A stretch of 64,000 bases of DNA from Paenibacillus fonticola DSM 21315 (lineage in GTDB: Bacteria; Bacillota; Bacilli; Paenibacillales; Paenibacillaceae), in NCBI RefSeq assembly GCF_000381905.1, contig NZ_KB907248.1, forward strand, positions 213,643 to 277,642. The letters run 5' to 3'. Below the pieces are notes generated by a model. That model did no database searches and was not told the DNA's origin. It worked only from the letters and a program-made list of their open reading frames with translations. The position numbers were made by a program, and so were the translations under genes. Below, piece by piece: positions 43,944-55,202 of the stretch. The first letter of the stretch is position 1. Each line of letters starts with the position of its first letter.

Positions 43944-45065
43944 TCAATCTCCACGGAAGGCCCGTTTCATCCGGTCAAAGAACGATTGCTCATTCTCATG
44001 CGTATGCTCGCCATCCATAGCGGCAAATTGCCGGAGCAGGTCTTTTTGTTCTTCACTCAACTTACTTGGTGTTACAACGACCACTTTAATATGCTGATCG
44101 CCTTGACCAATGCCGCGAAGACGAGGAACGCCCTTGCCTTTTAACCGGAAATACGTGCCTGTCTGGGTGCCTGCCGGTACTTTGAGCTTCACTTTCTCTG
44201 TAAGCGTTGGAATTTCAATTTCATCCCCCAACGCCGCTTGCGCAAAAGTTAACGGAACTTCACAGTAAATGTCATCGCCTTCACGCTCGAAGAAATCATG
44301 CGGCTTGACGCGGATGACGATGTACAAGTCTCCGGCTGGGCCACCACGCAGCCCGCCTTCGCCTTCCCCGGTCATCCGCAGTTGCGCTCCATCATCTACA
44401 CCAGCAGGAATGCGGACATGGATTTTACGCTGCTTCTTCACCTTACCGCTACCTTGACAAGTCGAGCATTTGTCTTTAATAATCTGTCCTTTACCCGCAC
44501 AATTGCTGCAGGCACGGCGATTCACCATTCGACCGAACGGGGTGTTCTGCACAACTTCCTGTTGTCCGGTACCATGGCAGACAGAACATGCCTCCGGCTT
44601 CGTTCCCGGTCTCGCTCCGGAGCCGAAGCAAGTATCACAGTTCTCTGTACGCGGAATCGTAATATCCATCTCTTTGCCAAATACAGCTTCTTTAAATTCA
44701 ATCGTCATTGTATACTGCAGATCGTTCCCGCGCTGCGGTGCATTCGGATCGCGCCGGCCACCACCGCCGCCAAAAAACATATCAAAAATATCGCCAAATC
44801 CACCAAAATCGGCACCGGAAAATCCGCCGCCCATCCCTTGATTCGGGTCAACATGACCATATTGGTCGTAGCGCGCCCGCTTCCCCGAATCGCTTAGGAC
44901 ATCGTAAGCTTCCTTTACCTCTTTAAACTTATCCTCCGCATCCGCCGCTTTGTTCACGTCAGGGTGATACTGACGTGCCAGCTTGCGGTAGGCTTTCTTA
45001 ATATCATCGTCCGAAGCGCTCTTGCCAACGCCCAGCACCTCATAGTAATCGCGCTTTTCAGCCAT
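43944..45065 (-). CDS. dnaJ: Chaperone protein DnaJ
   Basis: Hsp40 cochaperone that delivers clients to DnaK and stimulates its ATPase. The 373-residue product has the J domain with QYHPDVN, a short Gly/Phe region ([20 protein letters not shown]), four zinc repeats ([32 protein letters not shown]) and the C-terminal substrate-binding domain. It is the last gene of the heat-shock operon. A strong hairpin separates it from dnaK. Confidence 0.98.
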   Translation of the reverse strand: MAEKRDYYEVLGVGKSASDDDIKKAYRKLARQYHPDVNKAADAEDKFKEVKEAYDVLSDSGKRARYDQYGHVDPNQGMGGGFSGADFGGFGDIFDMFFGGGGGRRDPNAPQRGNDLQYTMTIEFKEAVFGKEMDITIPRTENCDTCFGSGARPGTKPEACSVCHGTGQQEVVQNTPFGRMVNRRACSNCAGKGQIIKDKCSTCQGSGKVKKQRKIHVRIPAGVDDGAQLRMTGEGEGGLRGGPAGDLYIVIRVKPHDFFEREGDDIYCEVPLTFAQAALGDEIEIPTLTEKVKLKVPAGTQTGTYFRLKGKGVPRLRGIGQGDQHIKVVVVTPSKLSEEQKDLLRQFAAMDGEHTHENEQSFFDRMKRAFRGD

Positions 45066-45124
45066 CCTTCCACCCCCACTATTGCTAAAACTTTGGCCAG
45101 TTCCGGACAGTCCCCCTATCCGGC

Positions 45125-45169
45125 AAAAGGAAAGTCAAAGCACGGAATGCCCCGCGCTTTGACCTTCCC
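45125..45169 (-). terminator. Strong intercistronic hairpin between dnaK and dnaJ
   Basis: Minus strand GGAAGGTCAAAGCGCGG / CCGTGCTTTGACTTTCC (17-base arms, few mismatches, GGCATT loop) followed by TTTTG. It could act as a partial terminator or protect the dnaK mRNA 3' end, lowering dnaJ relative to dnaK. Confidence 0.7.
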
Positions 45170-45213
45170 GGTTCACCAAAGTGTATTGTCAAGATAACGC
45201 CTTGCGTCATCGA

Positions 45214-47109
<1,896 letters not shown>

Positions 47110-47135
47110 TCAGATTGAATGATAATCGAAGAAAA

Positions 47136-47762
47136 TTAACCGCTGACTTTGACCATCGCTGGACGGAGCACCTTGTCCTTCAACATATACCCCTTTTGTA
47201 CCTCTTCGACAACGATGCCCTCTTCATGCTCATCCGTTTCCACCTGCATAATCGCTTGATGAAATTCCGGGTTAAATGGCTGGCCTACACTTTCCATCGC
47301 CTTCAAGCCTTCGGTTCCCAGCACGCCTTCGAGCTGGCGGAAAATCATTTCCACACCTTTGGCATAGGAAGTAACATCTGCACCCTGCTCACCGCTGGCG
47401 ATTGCCCGCTCAAAATTATCTATGACCGGAAGCAGCTCGGTGATCAGCTTCGCAGAAGCATATTTGCCAAGCTCTTCCTTCTCTTTCTGCGTACGCCTGC
47501 GGAAGTTATCGAAATCCGCCTGCACTCTCAGCAGCCGCTGTTGCTGCTCTTCAACTTCAGCGCGAAGCGTCTCTAGTTCGCTATCCTTCTCCTTGACGGA
47601 TGCTGGGTCTGCGGCAGCTTGCTGCTCATCCGCAGAATGATCCTGCTGAACGCTGTTCACATCTTCATCCATTGTATGTTCTTGTTTCTCGTTTTCACTC
47701 ATATCGAATTTTTCCTCTACCTTCATATTGATGTTGTCTTGAATCGACTCTTGATCCTTCAA
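47136..47762 (-). CDS. grpE: Nucleotide exchange factor GrpE
   Basis: Releases ADP from DnaK. The 208-residue product has a variable acidic N-terminus, a long coiled coil (LETLRAEVEEQQQRLLRVQA) and the GrpE core (YASAKLITELLPVIDNFERA, then MIFRQLEGVLGTEGLKAM) ending in the beta domain (GQPFNPEFHQAIMQVETDE). The start is taken as TTG because AAGGAGGT lies eight bases upstream; a GTG three codons earlier overlaps that site. Downstream Met codons (MKVEEK, MSENEK) are possible alternatives. Confidence 0.94.
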   Translation of the reverse strand: MKDQESIQDNINMKVEEKFDMSENEKQEHTMDEDVNSVQQDHSADEQQAAADPASVKEKDSELETLRAEVEEQQQRLLRVQADFDNFRRRTQKEKEELGKYASAKLITELLPVIDNFERAIASGEQGADVTSYAKGVEMIFRQLEGVLGTEGLKAMESVGQPFNPEFHQAIMQVETDEHEEGIVVEEVQKGYMLKDKVLRPAMVKVSG

Positions 47763-47817
47763 GAAGTTCACCTCCTTAACATGCGATTAAACGTCAGTAT
47801 CATGCAATTTTCTAATG

Positions 47818-48846
47818 CTAGCGGGACAGATATTCCGTTAAATCTTTAGATAGCATATCCAAAATCCGCATCACCCGGGCATACTCCATTCTGGTCGGCC
47901 CCAAAATACCGATTGTCCCTACAGCTCCCCCTTCTGTAGCATAGGTGGCTGTAATGAGACTGCAATTTGCAAAAGCTTCATGTTTGTTCTCCGGACCGAT
48001 CCGCACTTGGACGCCTGATCCCGACGATATCGATGCCATCATCTTCATTAATGTCGGCGTTTCCTCAAGCAAATCCAAAATACTCTTCACCTTGTCCACA
48101 TCCCGGAATTCGGGCTGTGTCAGCATGTTCGTCGCTCCGCTCAGGAACAGGCGCTGGCCTTCATTTCCGCTGCTATCCAGCACATCGTCTAGCACCTTCA
48201 TCAATTCCTCGAAATGGCTGCTATGCCGCTGCATTTCCTGACCGATTTCATTATACAGCGCCGATTTCAATTTATAGATCGGCACGCCGGTAAGCCGGTG
48301 ATTGAGCAGGTTAACGACCTTCTCCATCTCCGATACAGATACGCCCGGCGGAATAGAAACCGTCTTATTCTCGACCTGCCCAGTATTTGTGACAATAATG
48401 GCGACGGCCGTAGTTTCGTTAAGCGAAAGTAATTCAAAATGACGCAGCGACGTATGGAACACTTCTGGTCCGAGTAAAATTGCGGTGTAGTTGGTCATAT
48501 GAGACAAAATCGTACCGGCATGCTGAATGACCTGTTCCGTGGCATTCAGCTTCTCGGCAAAAAATGATTTCATCGTCCCCAGCTCTTCCGAGGTGAGCAA
48601 ATTCAGGGGCAGCATATGATCAACGTAATACCGGTATCCTTTATGTGACGGTATACGGCCTGCTGACGTATGAGGCTGCTCGAGAAAGCCGAGCTCCTCC
48701 AGGTCAGCCATTTCATTGCGAATCGTTGCCGGACTGTAGCCGACATCTCCGCGTTTAGAAATGCTTCGGGATCCCACTGGCTCCGCCGAACGAATATAGT
48801 CATCTACTATGGCTGTCAAAATCATTCTCTGGCGTTCCGTTAACAT
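47818..48846 (-). CDS. hrcA: Heat-inducible transcription repressor HrcA
   Basis: Repressor that binds CIRCE and is itself stabilised by GroEL. The 342-residue product starts MLTERQRMILTAIVDDYI with the winged-helix domain (SAEPVGSRSISKRGDVGYSP, then ATIRNEMADLEELGFLEQPH). It continues with the long ligand and dimer region ending VRIGPENKHEAFANCSLI. The ATG has AGGAGGG seven bases upstream. A perfect CIRCE lies 35 bases upstream, so the operon is autoregulated. Confidence 0.97.
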   Translation of the reverse strand: MLTERQRMILTAIVDDYIRSAEPVGSRSISKRGDVGYSPATIRNEMADLEELGFLEQPHTSAGRIPSHKGYRYYVDHMLPLNLLTSEELGTMKSFFAEKLNATEQVIQHAGTILSHMTNYTAILLGPEVFHTSLRHFELLSLNETTAVAIIVTNTGQVENKTVSIPPGVSVSEMEKVVNLLNHRLTGVPIYKLKSALYNEIGQEMQRHSSHFEELMKVLDDVLDSSGNEGQRLFLSGATNMLTQPEFRDVDKVKSILDLLEETPTLMKMMASISSGSGVQVRIGPENKHEAFANCSLITATYATEGGAVGTIGILGPTRMEYARVMRILDMLSKDLTEYLSR

Positions 48847-48880
48847 GAAAATCCCTCCTATTAGGCTTATCACCGTGTAA

Positions 48881-48907
48881 TTAGCACTCACTCTTATCGA
48901 GTGCTAA
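48881..48907 (-). promoter_or_regulatory. CIRCE operator (HrcA binding site)
   Basis: TTAGCACTC-N9-GAGTGCTAA, an exact match to the CIRCE consensus, in the 5' untranslated region of hrcA. Confidence 0.97.
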
Positions 48908-48918
48908 TCGCTAATACA

Positions 48919-48948
48919 AAAATACCAAACCGACAAGACCATTGTCAA
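48919..48948 (-). promoter_or_regulatory. Sigma-A promoter of the hrcA operon
   Basis: Minus strand TTGACA (48948-48943) and TATTTT (48924-48919) with an 18-base spacer; CIRCE begins about 12 bases after the -10. The promoter overlaps the boundary with the acetyltransferase 3' end. Confidence 0.7.
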
Positions 48949-48949
48949 G

Positions 48950-49417
48950 TCAGTTCAGTATCTTAAGTACAGCTATTTCATCGCAAGCATGCTGCTTCGG
49001 ACAATGGATACAATCCGTCCAGACCTTCTCTGGAAATATATCCTTCTCTACGACCGCAAAGCCGTTTTTCAAGAAAAAAGACACTTCGTAAGTCAGCGCC
49101 ATGACCTTGGGGATGCCGAGGTCTCTCGCTTCCTTTACAAGCTCAGCTACGAGCAGCGAGCCGAGTCCCCGTCCCTTGTAGCCTTCCGATATGCCGAGCG
49201 ACCGGATTTCCACCAGTTCTTCACCTAACCGGCATAAGGATCCGCATCCAACGACCATATCGTCCACTTCAGTAACGACGAAATCATCAATCTGCCGTCT
49301 CAGTACCTCTCGCGAACGCGGCAGCATAATCCCCCGCTGGGCATACCCGTCTATCATCTGAAATAGTGGCTCCACATCCTCCAGTCTTGCTCTTCTGCAT
49401 ACAGCTACGGCAGGCAT
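48950..49417 (-). CDS. GNAT family N-acetyltransferase (ArgA-like short form)
   Basis: A 155-residue acetyltransferase using acetyl-CoA. The GNAT core has VEIRSLGISEGYKGRGLGS with the Q/R-x-x-G-x-G/A loop (YKGRGLGSLL) and FFLKNGFAVVEK. The C-terminal CIHCPKQHACDEIAVLKIL, with three cysteines, resembles short N-acetylglutamate synthase-type proteins, so an arginine-pathway role is possible but not certain. The ATG MPAVAVCRRARL has AAGGAGGG upstream. It lies between hemW and hrcA; B. subtilis has no such gene there. Confidence 0.85.
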   Translation of the reverse strand: MPAVAVCRRARLEDVEPLFQMIDGYAQRGIMLPRSREVLRRQIDDFVVTEVDDMVVGCGSLCRLGEELVEIRSLGISEGYKGRGLGSLLVAELVKEARDLGIPKVMALTYEVSFFLKNGFAVVEKDIFPEKVWTDCIHCPKQHACDEIAVLKILN

Positions 49418-49490
49418 GCTGTTGTCCCTCCTTGATCCGGCACAATAATATGAATAAATATACAACAAATCGTATATTAGTTCAATACAT

Positions 49491-50735
49491 TTATTTTTCG
49501 GTCAAGACGCCAATAAATTCCGCGAACACTTCATTGCCAAATAAAATCCCACGCTTGCTCAGCCGGTAGCCCGAAGGGGATGCGGTTTTTTCCAGCAGTC
49601 CGTTATTGAGCATCTTCGTCAACTGCACGCCAAAGATCTCATCAAGGCCTGCACCGAATTGGCTGCGGAAATCTTCATCGGAAATGCCCTCCAATACGCG
49701 AAGTCCGACCATGACGAAGTCCTCCATCGCCTCCTCCCGGGTTACATCAAACCGCTCTAAAATCGGCCGCCCTTGTTTACAAGCTTCATTATATGGATTA
49801 ACCCCTTTAATATTTACATGGCGATACCGGTTCACGTATCCGTGGGCGCCCGCGCCCAGGCCATAATAATCCTCGTTTCGCCAATAGGTTATATTATGCC
49901 GGCTCTCCTGTCCGGGTTTGGCAAAATTACTAATTTCATATTGTTTATATCCCGCCTGTTCCATCCGTTCCATCAATAACAAGTACATTCGCAGTTCCTC
50001 CTCTTCTTCTGGGAGGGGAAGCTGATTTTTATGGTACAGCGTATGGAACAACGTGTTCTCTTCTACTTTAAGGCTGTAGATTGAATAATGGGGCAACCCA
50101 AGCTCCAACGCTCTGGATACACTGTAATCAAGCATGTCGACCGTTTGATTCGGCAAGCCTAACATAAGGTCGATCGATAAGTTATCAAGCCCTACCGCCC
50201 TGGCATTGTCCAGACTGCGATAGACGTCATCTGTATTATGAATGCGGCCGATCCCGCTTAGCAGCTCGTTCTGAAAGGCCTGCACGCCAAAGCTGACCCG
50301 ATTCACGCCTCCCGCCTTCATGATGGCTAGCTTTTCCTTATCGGTCGTGCCGGGATTAGCCTCCATAGAGAACTCTATATCCGGGGCCCAATTTGGAAAA
50401 TGCCGCCGAACCGAAGCGAGAAAGAACTCCATCTCATCCGCCTTAAGCACAGTAGGGGTACCCCCTCCGACAAAGATGCTCTTAATCTCACCAGGGGGCG
50501 TCTCGCGAACCGTCAGTTCCATTTCATGATCGAGCGCCCGCAAATAATCCATTACGGGCTGATCTTTGAGAACGTAGGAGTTAAAATCGCAATAAAAGCA
50601 TTTATTTGTACAAAACGGAATGTGAATGTAGACAGCCTTAGGGGCGTTTGCCGGGATTACATTTGCTTCAGCTTGTATTATCGTTTCTGGTGTCTTGGGC
50701 ATTTCGCGCCCGCCTTGCTGCAGGTGATGACTCAC
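49491..50735 (-). CDS. hemW: Radical SAM protein HemW (heme chaperone)
   Basis: Radical-SAM protein once annotated as coproporphyrinogen III oxidase; HemW binds heme and inserts it into respiratory enzymes. The 414-residue product has the cluster motif CTNKCFYCDF, in the C-x3-C-x2-C form with the HemW-type CDF ending. IFVGGGTPTVL and SMEANPGTTDKEKL follow, and the C-terminal HemN-like domain (QLTKMLNNGLLEK) ends it. The start is taken as the second GTG, with AAGGAGG seven bases upstream; MPKTPE is an alternative. It follows lepA as in Bacillus. Confidence 0.93.
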   Translation of the reverse strand: MSHHLQQGGREMPKTPETIIQAEANVIPANAPKAVYIHIPFCTNKCFYCDFNSYVLKDQPVMDYLRALDHEMELTVRETPPGEIKSIFVGGGTPTVLKADEMEFFLASVRRHFPNWAPDIEFSMEANPGTTDKEKLAIMKAGGVNRVSFGVQAFQNELLSGIGRIHNTDDVYRSLDNARAVGLDNLSIDLMLGLPNQTVDMLDYSVSRALELGLPHYSIYSLKVEENTLFHTLYHKNQLPLPEEEEELRMYLLLMERMEQAGYKQYEISNFAKPGQESRHNITYWRNEDYYGLGAGAHGYVNRYRHVNIKGVNPYNEACKQGRPILERFDVTREEAMEDFVMVGLRVLEGISDEDFRSQFGAGLDEIFGVQLTKMLNNGLLEKTASPSGYRLSKRGILFGNEVFAEFIGVLTEK

Positions 50736-50837
50736 GGTCACGCCTCCTTCTTGTTAAGTTGTTTTGCTAATTGATGATCGATGCACGCATAGTGGGTCTT
50801 CCGGCAACAGGGAATCCCCAAACCAATACGCGCTACG

Positions 50838-50864
50838 GAAAAAGGAAAGCCCGAGGGCTTTCCT
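50838..50864 (-). terminator. Terminator of lepA
   Basis: Minus strand GGAAAGCCC-TC-GGGCTTTCC followed by TTTTT, about 60 bases after the lepA stop. Confidence 0.88.
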
Positions 50865-50924
50865 TCTCCAGCTATATTTGTTCCCCTTGTTTAACGCGCA
50901 ATGAACGCAAAACAGCGATTTCGA

Positions 50925-52742
50925 TTAATTATCATCGATTTTGAGCACCGCCATAAAGGCTTCCTGCGGCACTTCCACGTTGCCTACCTGCTTCATGCGC
51001 TTCTTACCTTCTTTTTGCTTCTCGAGCAATTTACGTTTACGGGAGATGTCCCCGCCGTAACATTTGGCGAGTACGTTTTTCCGCATCGCCTTGACCGTCT
51101 CTCTCGCTACGATCTTCGTACCGACCGAAGCTTGGATTGGCACCTCAAACATCTGGCGTGGAATCAGCTCGCGCAGCTTCTCGCAAATGCCGCGGCCACG
51201 GTGGTAAGCCCGCTCTCTGTGAACGATAAAGGACAATGCATCCACCTGCTCCCCGTTGAGAAGGATGTCCATTTTGACCAGGTTCGATTGACGGTAGCCG
51301 GAAAGCTCATAGTCAAAGGAAGCATAGCCCTTCGTGCTTGATTTCAACTGGTCGAAGAAATCGTACACGATTTCCGACAATGGAATCTGGTACGTAATCG
51401 TTACCCGGGTCGTATCCAAATACTCCATGTTGATAAATTCACCGCGTTTGCTCTGGCAAAGCTCCATGACGGTACCCACGAAATCATTCGGTACGATGAT
51501 GGACGCTTTGACGTACGGCTCTTCCACGTGGTCGATCTTGCCGACCTCCGGGTAGTTGGACGGGTTATCGATTGATATCGTCTCTCCATTCGTCAGAGCC
51601 ACTTTGTATATAACACTTGGCGCGGTCGTAATGAGCGGGATATTGAACTCGCGCTCAATGCGTTCCTGAATGACGTCCATGTGCAGCAGGCCGAGGAATC
51701 CGCAGCGGAATCCGAAGCCGAGCGCACTGGAGGTCTCCGGCTCAAAGCTCAGTGATGCATCGTTCAGCTGCAGTTTCTCCAGCGCTTCGCGCAAGTCGTT
51801 GTAATCCGACGTGTCGATCGGATACAGGCCGCAGAATACCATCGGATTGATCTTCCGGTAACCCGGAAGCGGCTCTGCCGTCGGATGCTTCGCATCCGTA
51901 ATCGTATCCCCGACGCTCGTGTCGCCGACCGTCTTGATGCCGGCGACGATAAATCCGACATCCCCGACATTCAGCTCGTCGACCATCGTCATCCGCGGCA
52001 TGAATGCGCCGACCTCAATTACCTCAAACGTCTTGCCGGTTGCCATCATCTTGATCTTCGAGCCCGCTTTGATTTGCCCATTAATAACACGAACATATAC
52101 GATAACCCCTTTGTACGGGTCATAATGCGAGTCAAAGATGAGCGCCTTCAACGGCTCGTCGGGATCTCCCGTCGGGGCAGGCACCTTCTGCACAACCTGC
52201 TCCAGAATTTCGCGAATTCCGATACCGGCCTTGGCCGATGCATGAACGGCTTCGCTCGCATCCAGTCCAATAACATCCTCAATCTCCTGCTTCACGCGAT
52301 CAGGATCGGCGCTCGGCAGATCGATCTTGTTAATGACCGGCAAAATTTCCAGATTGTTATCCAATGCCAAGTATACGTTAGCCAGCGTCTGGGCTTCGAT
52401 CCCTTGCGCGGCGTCTACAACAAGCAGCGCTCCTTCACAAGCGGCCAGACTTCTGGATACCTCATACGTAAAATCGACGTGTCCTGGCGTATCGATCAAA
52501 TTAAGCACATATTCTTCACCGTCATCTGCACGGTACGAGAGACGCACTGCCTGCAGTTTAATCGTAATCCCGCGTTCTCGCTCCAAATCCATCGTATCAA
52601 GCACCTGCTGCTGCATTTCCCGCGAGGTTAATGCTCCGGTATATTCCAATATCCGGTCAGCCAACGTTGATTTGCCATGGTCGATGTGTGCAATAATACA
52701 GAAATTGCGAATCTTTTCTTGCCTAGCTCTAATATCTGTCAT
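50925..52742 (-). CDS. lepA: Elongation factor 4 (LepA)
   Basis: Translational GTPase that acts on ribosomes during biogenesis or after stalled translocation. The 605-residue product has G1 [15 protein letters not shown]2 [10 protein letters not shown]3 DTPGHVDF and G4 [10 protein letters not shown], then EF-G-like domains and the LepA-specific C-terminal domain ([19 protein letters not shown]). The ATG at [14 protein letters not shown] has GTGGTGGGGG upstream. It is followed by its own terminator, then hemW. Confidence 0.97.
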   Translation of the reverse strand: MTDIRARQEKIRNFCIIAHIDHGKSTLADRILEYTGALTSREMQQQVLDTMDLERERGITIKLQAVRLSYRADDGEEYVLNLIDTPGHVDFTYEVSRSLAACEGALLVVDAAQGIEAQTLANVYLALDNNLEILPVINKIDLPSADPDRVKQEIEDVIGLDASEAVHASAKAGIGIREILEQVVQKVPAPTGDPDEPLKALIFDSHYDPYKGVIVYVRVINGQIKAGSKIKMMATGKTFEVIEVGAFMPRMTMVDELNVGDVGFIVAGIKTVGDTSVGDTITDAKHPTAEPLPGYRKINPMVFCGLYPIDTSDYNDLREALEKLQLNDASLSFEPETSSALGFGFRCGFLGLLHMDVIQERIEREFNIPLITTAPSVIYKVALTNGETISIDNPSNYPEVGKIDHVEEPYVKASIIVPNDFVGTVMELCQSKRGEFINMEYLDTTRVTITYQIPLSEIVYDFFDQLKSSTKGYASFDYELSGYRQSNLVKMDILLNGEQVDALSFIVHRERAYHRGRGICEKLRELIPRQMFEVPIQASVGTKIVARETVKAMRKNVLAKCYGGDISRKRKLLEKQKEGKKRMKQVGNVEVPQEAFMAVLKIDDN

Positions 52743-53064
52743 TGTTACCCCCACCACAAATCCTTCGAAGTATAATCAATTTATTATATCAGTTATAGGA
52801 GGCGGCATCAATGTTGAGCTTAGTGAAGCTGTGACACTAACGTTCGATGCTGACGCTACACCATTTCGAGCACGCTTCCCTTAACGATAAAAAGTCCCGA
52901 TACAAGGCTTGTCTTCACCCTATCATCGGGACAACTACATATTATGGAACGTAAAAGCATACAAAGCAAATAAAGACTCCCAGCACCACAACGTCCACCG
53001 GGTGTTGAACGATCATCTAATCAGTTGGCAGGTTGCTTCTCCTTACAAGCTCAATTTGTTAGCC
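52743..53064. other. 322-base gap between lepA and the mannan locus
   Basis: It contains the terminator of the esterase operon (52888-52933) and, next to lepA, presumably the lepA promoter, which I cannot define. No coding sequence is supported. Confidence 0.6.
52888..52933 (-). terminator. Terminator of the mannooligosaccharide operon
   Basis: Minus strand GTCCCGAT / ATCGGGAC hairpin with a 23-base loop, followed by TTTTTATC. It lies about 130 bases beyond the acetyl esterase stop. Confidence 0.7.
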
Positions 53065-54024
53065 TTACAAGCATAGGAACGCTTGCAAAGTACGGTCGCT
53101 CAAATATGGCAAGTACTCGTGCCCATACTCGTGGTAGACAAGCAGCTCTTTTTCCGCGCAAATTTTGTTATAGACCGCAAATTGCGTGGACGGCGGACAG
53201 ATTGTGTCGGCAAGTCCGGTTACGAACAGCACCTTGGCCTTAATCCGGCTGGCCAGATGTTGAATGTCAATATAACCCAGCCTCGTGAAAATCTCTTCCT
53301 CCCGCAGGTGGTGGGGGTCAAAGAAGCGGAAGTAATAATGAATCTCTTCATAAGCCGAAGTCGTAACATTCAGTTCAAAGGCTCTGCGGTAATCGCACAA
53401 GAACGGATATACGGGCACAGCCAGCTTAACCCTTGGCTCCAGTGCAGCGCAAGCTGTTGCTAGGGCGCCTCCCTGCGAGAGGCCGTGCACACCAATCCGC
53501 TCTGGATCAACATGCTCCATACTCATCAGGATCCTCACCGTCTGCACCGTATCGAGAAAGACGTTCCGGAAATACAGCTTATCCGGATTCGGGTCATCGA
53601 TTCCCCGGATAATATGGCCGCGAATCGTCGTCCCCTGGACCGTCAAATTATCCTCGGACAAGCCGCCTTGACCGCGGCAGTCCAGCGCCAGCACCGTAAT
53701 GCCGTGAGCCGCATAATTCACCTTATCTGCCCAGTCCCCGCTATCACAGGAGTAGCCATGGAACATCGCCATTGCCGGCCCTTTGCCATCTATCTGCTTC
53801 GGTTTCACGTATTTCGCATGGATTCGCGCACCGCCTGTCCCGGTAAAATATAAGTGATAGCAATCCGCTAACGGGCTGCTAAATTCAGCCGGAACCAGCT
53901 CATAATCCAGTGATTGCCCTTCCAGCTCCTGTAGCGCCCTCGCCCAATACGAATCAAAATCGGCCGGTTTCGGACTGCTTCCTTTATATTGTTCCAACTC
54001 TGCTAGTGCTATGTTGCTGCCCAT
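53065..54024 (-). CDS. Acetyl esterase of the acetyl-xylan esterase / cephalosporin C deacetylase family (CE7)
   Basis: A 319-residue alpha/beta hydrolase without a signal peptide, so it acts on imported acetylated oligosaccharides. CE7 landmarks are the RGQGG motif (ALDCRGQGGLSED), the nucleophile elbow GVHGLSQGGALAT with catalytic Ser, the acid in VTGLADTICPPST and the late His in HEYGHEYLP. The N-terminal PADFDSYWARALQEL is typical. The ATG MGSNIALAEL has AGGAGGTGT upstream. As last gene of the GH130/ABC operon, its likely job is to remove acetyl groups from galactoglucomannan-type oligomers; that substrate is inference. Confidence 0.88.
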   Translation of the reverse strand: MGSNIALAELEQYKGSSPKPADFDSYWARALQELEGQSLDYELVPAEFSSPLADCYHLYFTGTGGARIHAKYVKPKQIDGKGPAMAMFHGYSCDSGDWADKVNYAAHGITVLALDCRGQGGLSEDNLTVQGTTIRGHIIRGIDDPNPDKLYFRNVFLDTVQTVRILMSMEHVDPERIGVHGLSQGGALATACAALEPRVKLAVPVYPFLCDYRRAFELNVTTSAYEEIHYYFRFFDPHHLREEEIFTRLGYIDIQHLASRIKAKVLFVTGLADTICPPSTQFAVYNKICAEKELLVYHEYGHEYLPYLSDRTLQAFLCL

Positions 54025-54074
54025 CCCGTCACACCTCCTAATCTCCTGACTAATCATCTAGCCTACTAATAATG

Positions 54075-54117
54075 AGAGGACGAAAGTTGCTTCTAATGAA
54101 GAAGGATTTCGTCCTCT
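54075..54117 (-). terminator. Hairpin between the GH130 and esterase genes (possible attenuator)
   Basis: AGAGGACGAAA / TTTCGTCCTCT, 11 perfect pairs around a 21-base loop, with only a weak T tract. It may act as an mRNA-stability element or partial terminator inside the operon. Confidence 0.5.
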
Positions 54118-54145
54118 GCCTCATATGGTTATCGCAAATCTCAAG

Positions 54146-55168
54146 CTACATCATGCCGATCCCGGCATCGTCGGCCACTTCCTCGCTCGTCTCCTTTACG
54201 TACTCTACAATTTCCTGTACCGTCGTATAGGCCACGCCTACGTAAGTATCCGCTGCTCCGTAATAAATGGCAATTCTGCCTGTTTCGGCATCATGCAGAG
54301 TGGCGCACGGGAACACAACATTGTTGACAAAACCCCGTTCCTCGTACCACTCTTCCGGCGTCAGCACATAATTCGCCGAGCGGTACTTCACTTTGGAAGG
54401 CTCATCCCGGTCCAGAATGACGGCGCCCATGCTGTATACGAGCCCGTTGCACGTGCCGGTAACACCATGATAGAACATAAGCCAGCCTTCCGTCGTCTCG
54501 ATCGGGGCCGGTCCGCCGCCGATTTTCACCGATTGCCACCAGCCTTGCCCGCCCTTGGACATGACATGGCGATGCTTGCCCCAATACACAAAATCAGGGC
54601 TTTCACTAAGGAATACGTCGCCAAATGGCGTATGCCCGCTATCGCTAGGGCGGGACAGCATCACATAGTTGCCGTTGATTTTGCGCGGGAAAAGCACTCC
54701 GTTGCGATTGAATGGCAGAAACGGATTCTCCAGGCGCACGAACGTTTTGAAATCCTGCGTCTTTGCGGCGCCAATGGCAGCTCCATAAAAATCAGTACAC
54801 CAAATAATGTAGTATGTCCCGTCTACCTTGATGACCCGCGGATCATAGGCATAGTTCGGCTGAAACGGCTTGCCTGCCTCGTCGACGAAAGCAATCCGCT
54901 CTTCTTCGATCGACCAGTTCAGCGCATCGTCGCTCCATCCGAGATGAAGATGCGGGCGCCCGTTAATCGTTTCCGCACGAAACACTCCGGCGAACCGCCC
55001 TTCGAAAGGAACCACCGCGCTGTTAAAAATACGGGCGATCCCTTTGGCCGGATTTCGCTGAATCACCGGGTTATTGCTATGTCTCCACACCGGGCCTGCT
55101 GTACCTGACGGTTTTTCCTGCCAAGGCATGTTTGTTAGTTTGTCTCCAATAATACGTACTTCTGTCAT
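54146..55168 (-). CDS. GH130 family beta-1,4-mannooligosaccharide phosphorylase
   Basis: A 340-residue five-bladed beta-propeller enzyme of family GH130 that splits beta-mannosides with phosphate to release mannose 1-phosphate. Family marks include RIFNSAVVPFEGRFAGVFRA near residue 55, YAYDPRVIKVDGTYYIIWC (the Asp of the GH130 active site), and KIGGGPAPIETTEGWLMFYH with the phosphate-binding region. The short form without a long N-terminus fits the mannooligosaccharide phosphorylase group (GH130_2) better than the mannosylglucose type. The ATG has AAGGAGA upstream. It is co-transcribed with the importer genes. Confidence 0.88.
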   Translation of the reverse strand: MTEVRIIGDKLTNMPWQEKPSGTAGPVWRHSNNPVIQRNPAKGIARIFNSAVVPFEGRFAGVFRAETINGRPHLHLGWSDDALNWSIEEERIAFVDEAGKPFQPNYAYDPRVIKVDGTYYIIWCTDFYGAAIGAAKTQDFKTFVRLENPFLPFNRNGVLFPRKINGNYVMLSRPSDSGHTPFGDVFLSESPDFVYWGKHRHVMSKGGQGWWQSVKIGGGPAPIETTEGWLMFYHGVTGTCNGLVYSMGAVILDRDEPSKVKYRSANYVLTPEEWYEERGFVNNVVFPCATLHDAETGRIAIYYGAADTYVGVAYTTVQEIVEYVKETSEEVADDAGIGMM

Positions 55169-55202
55169 GTGGTATGTCTCCTTCCATTGATTCATCAATG
55201 AA

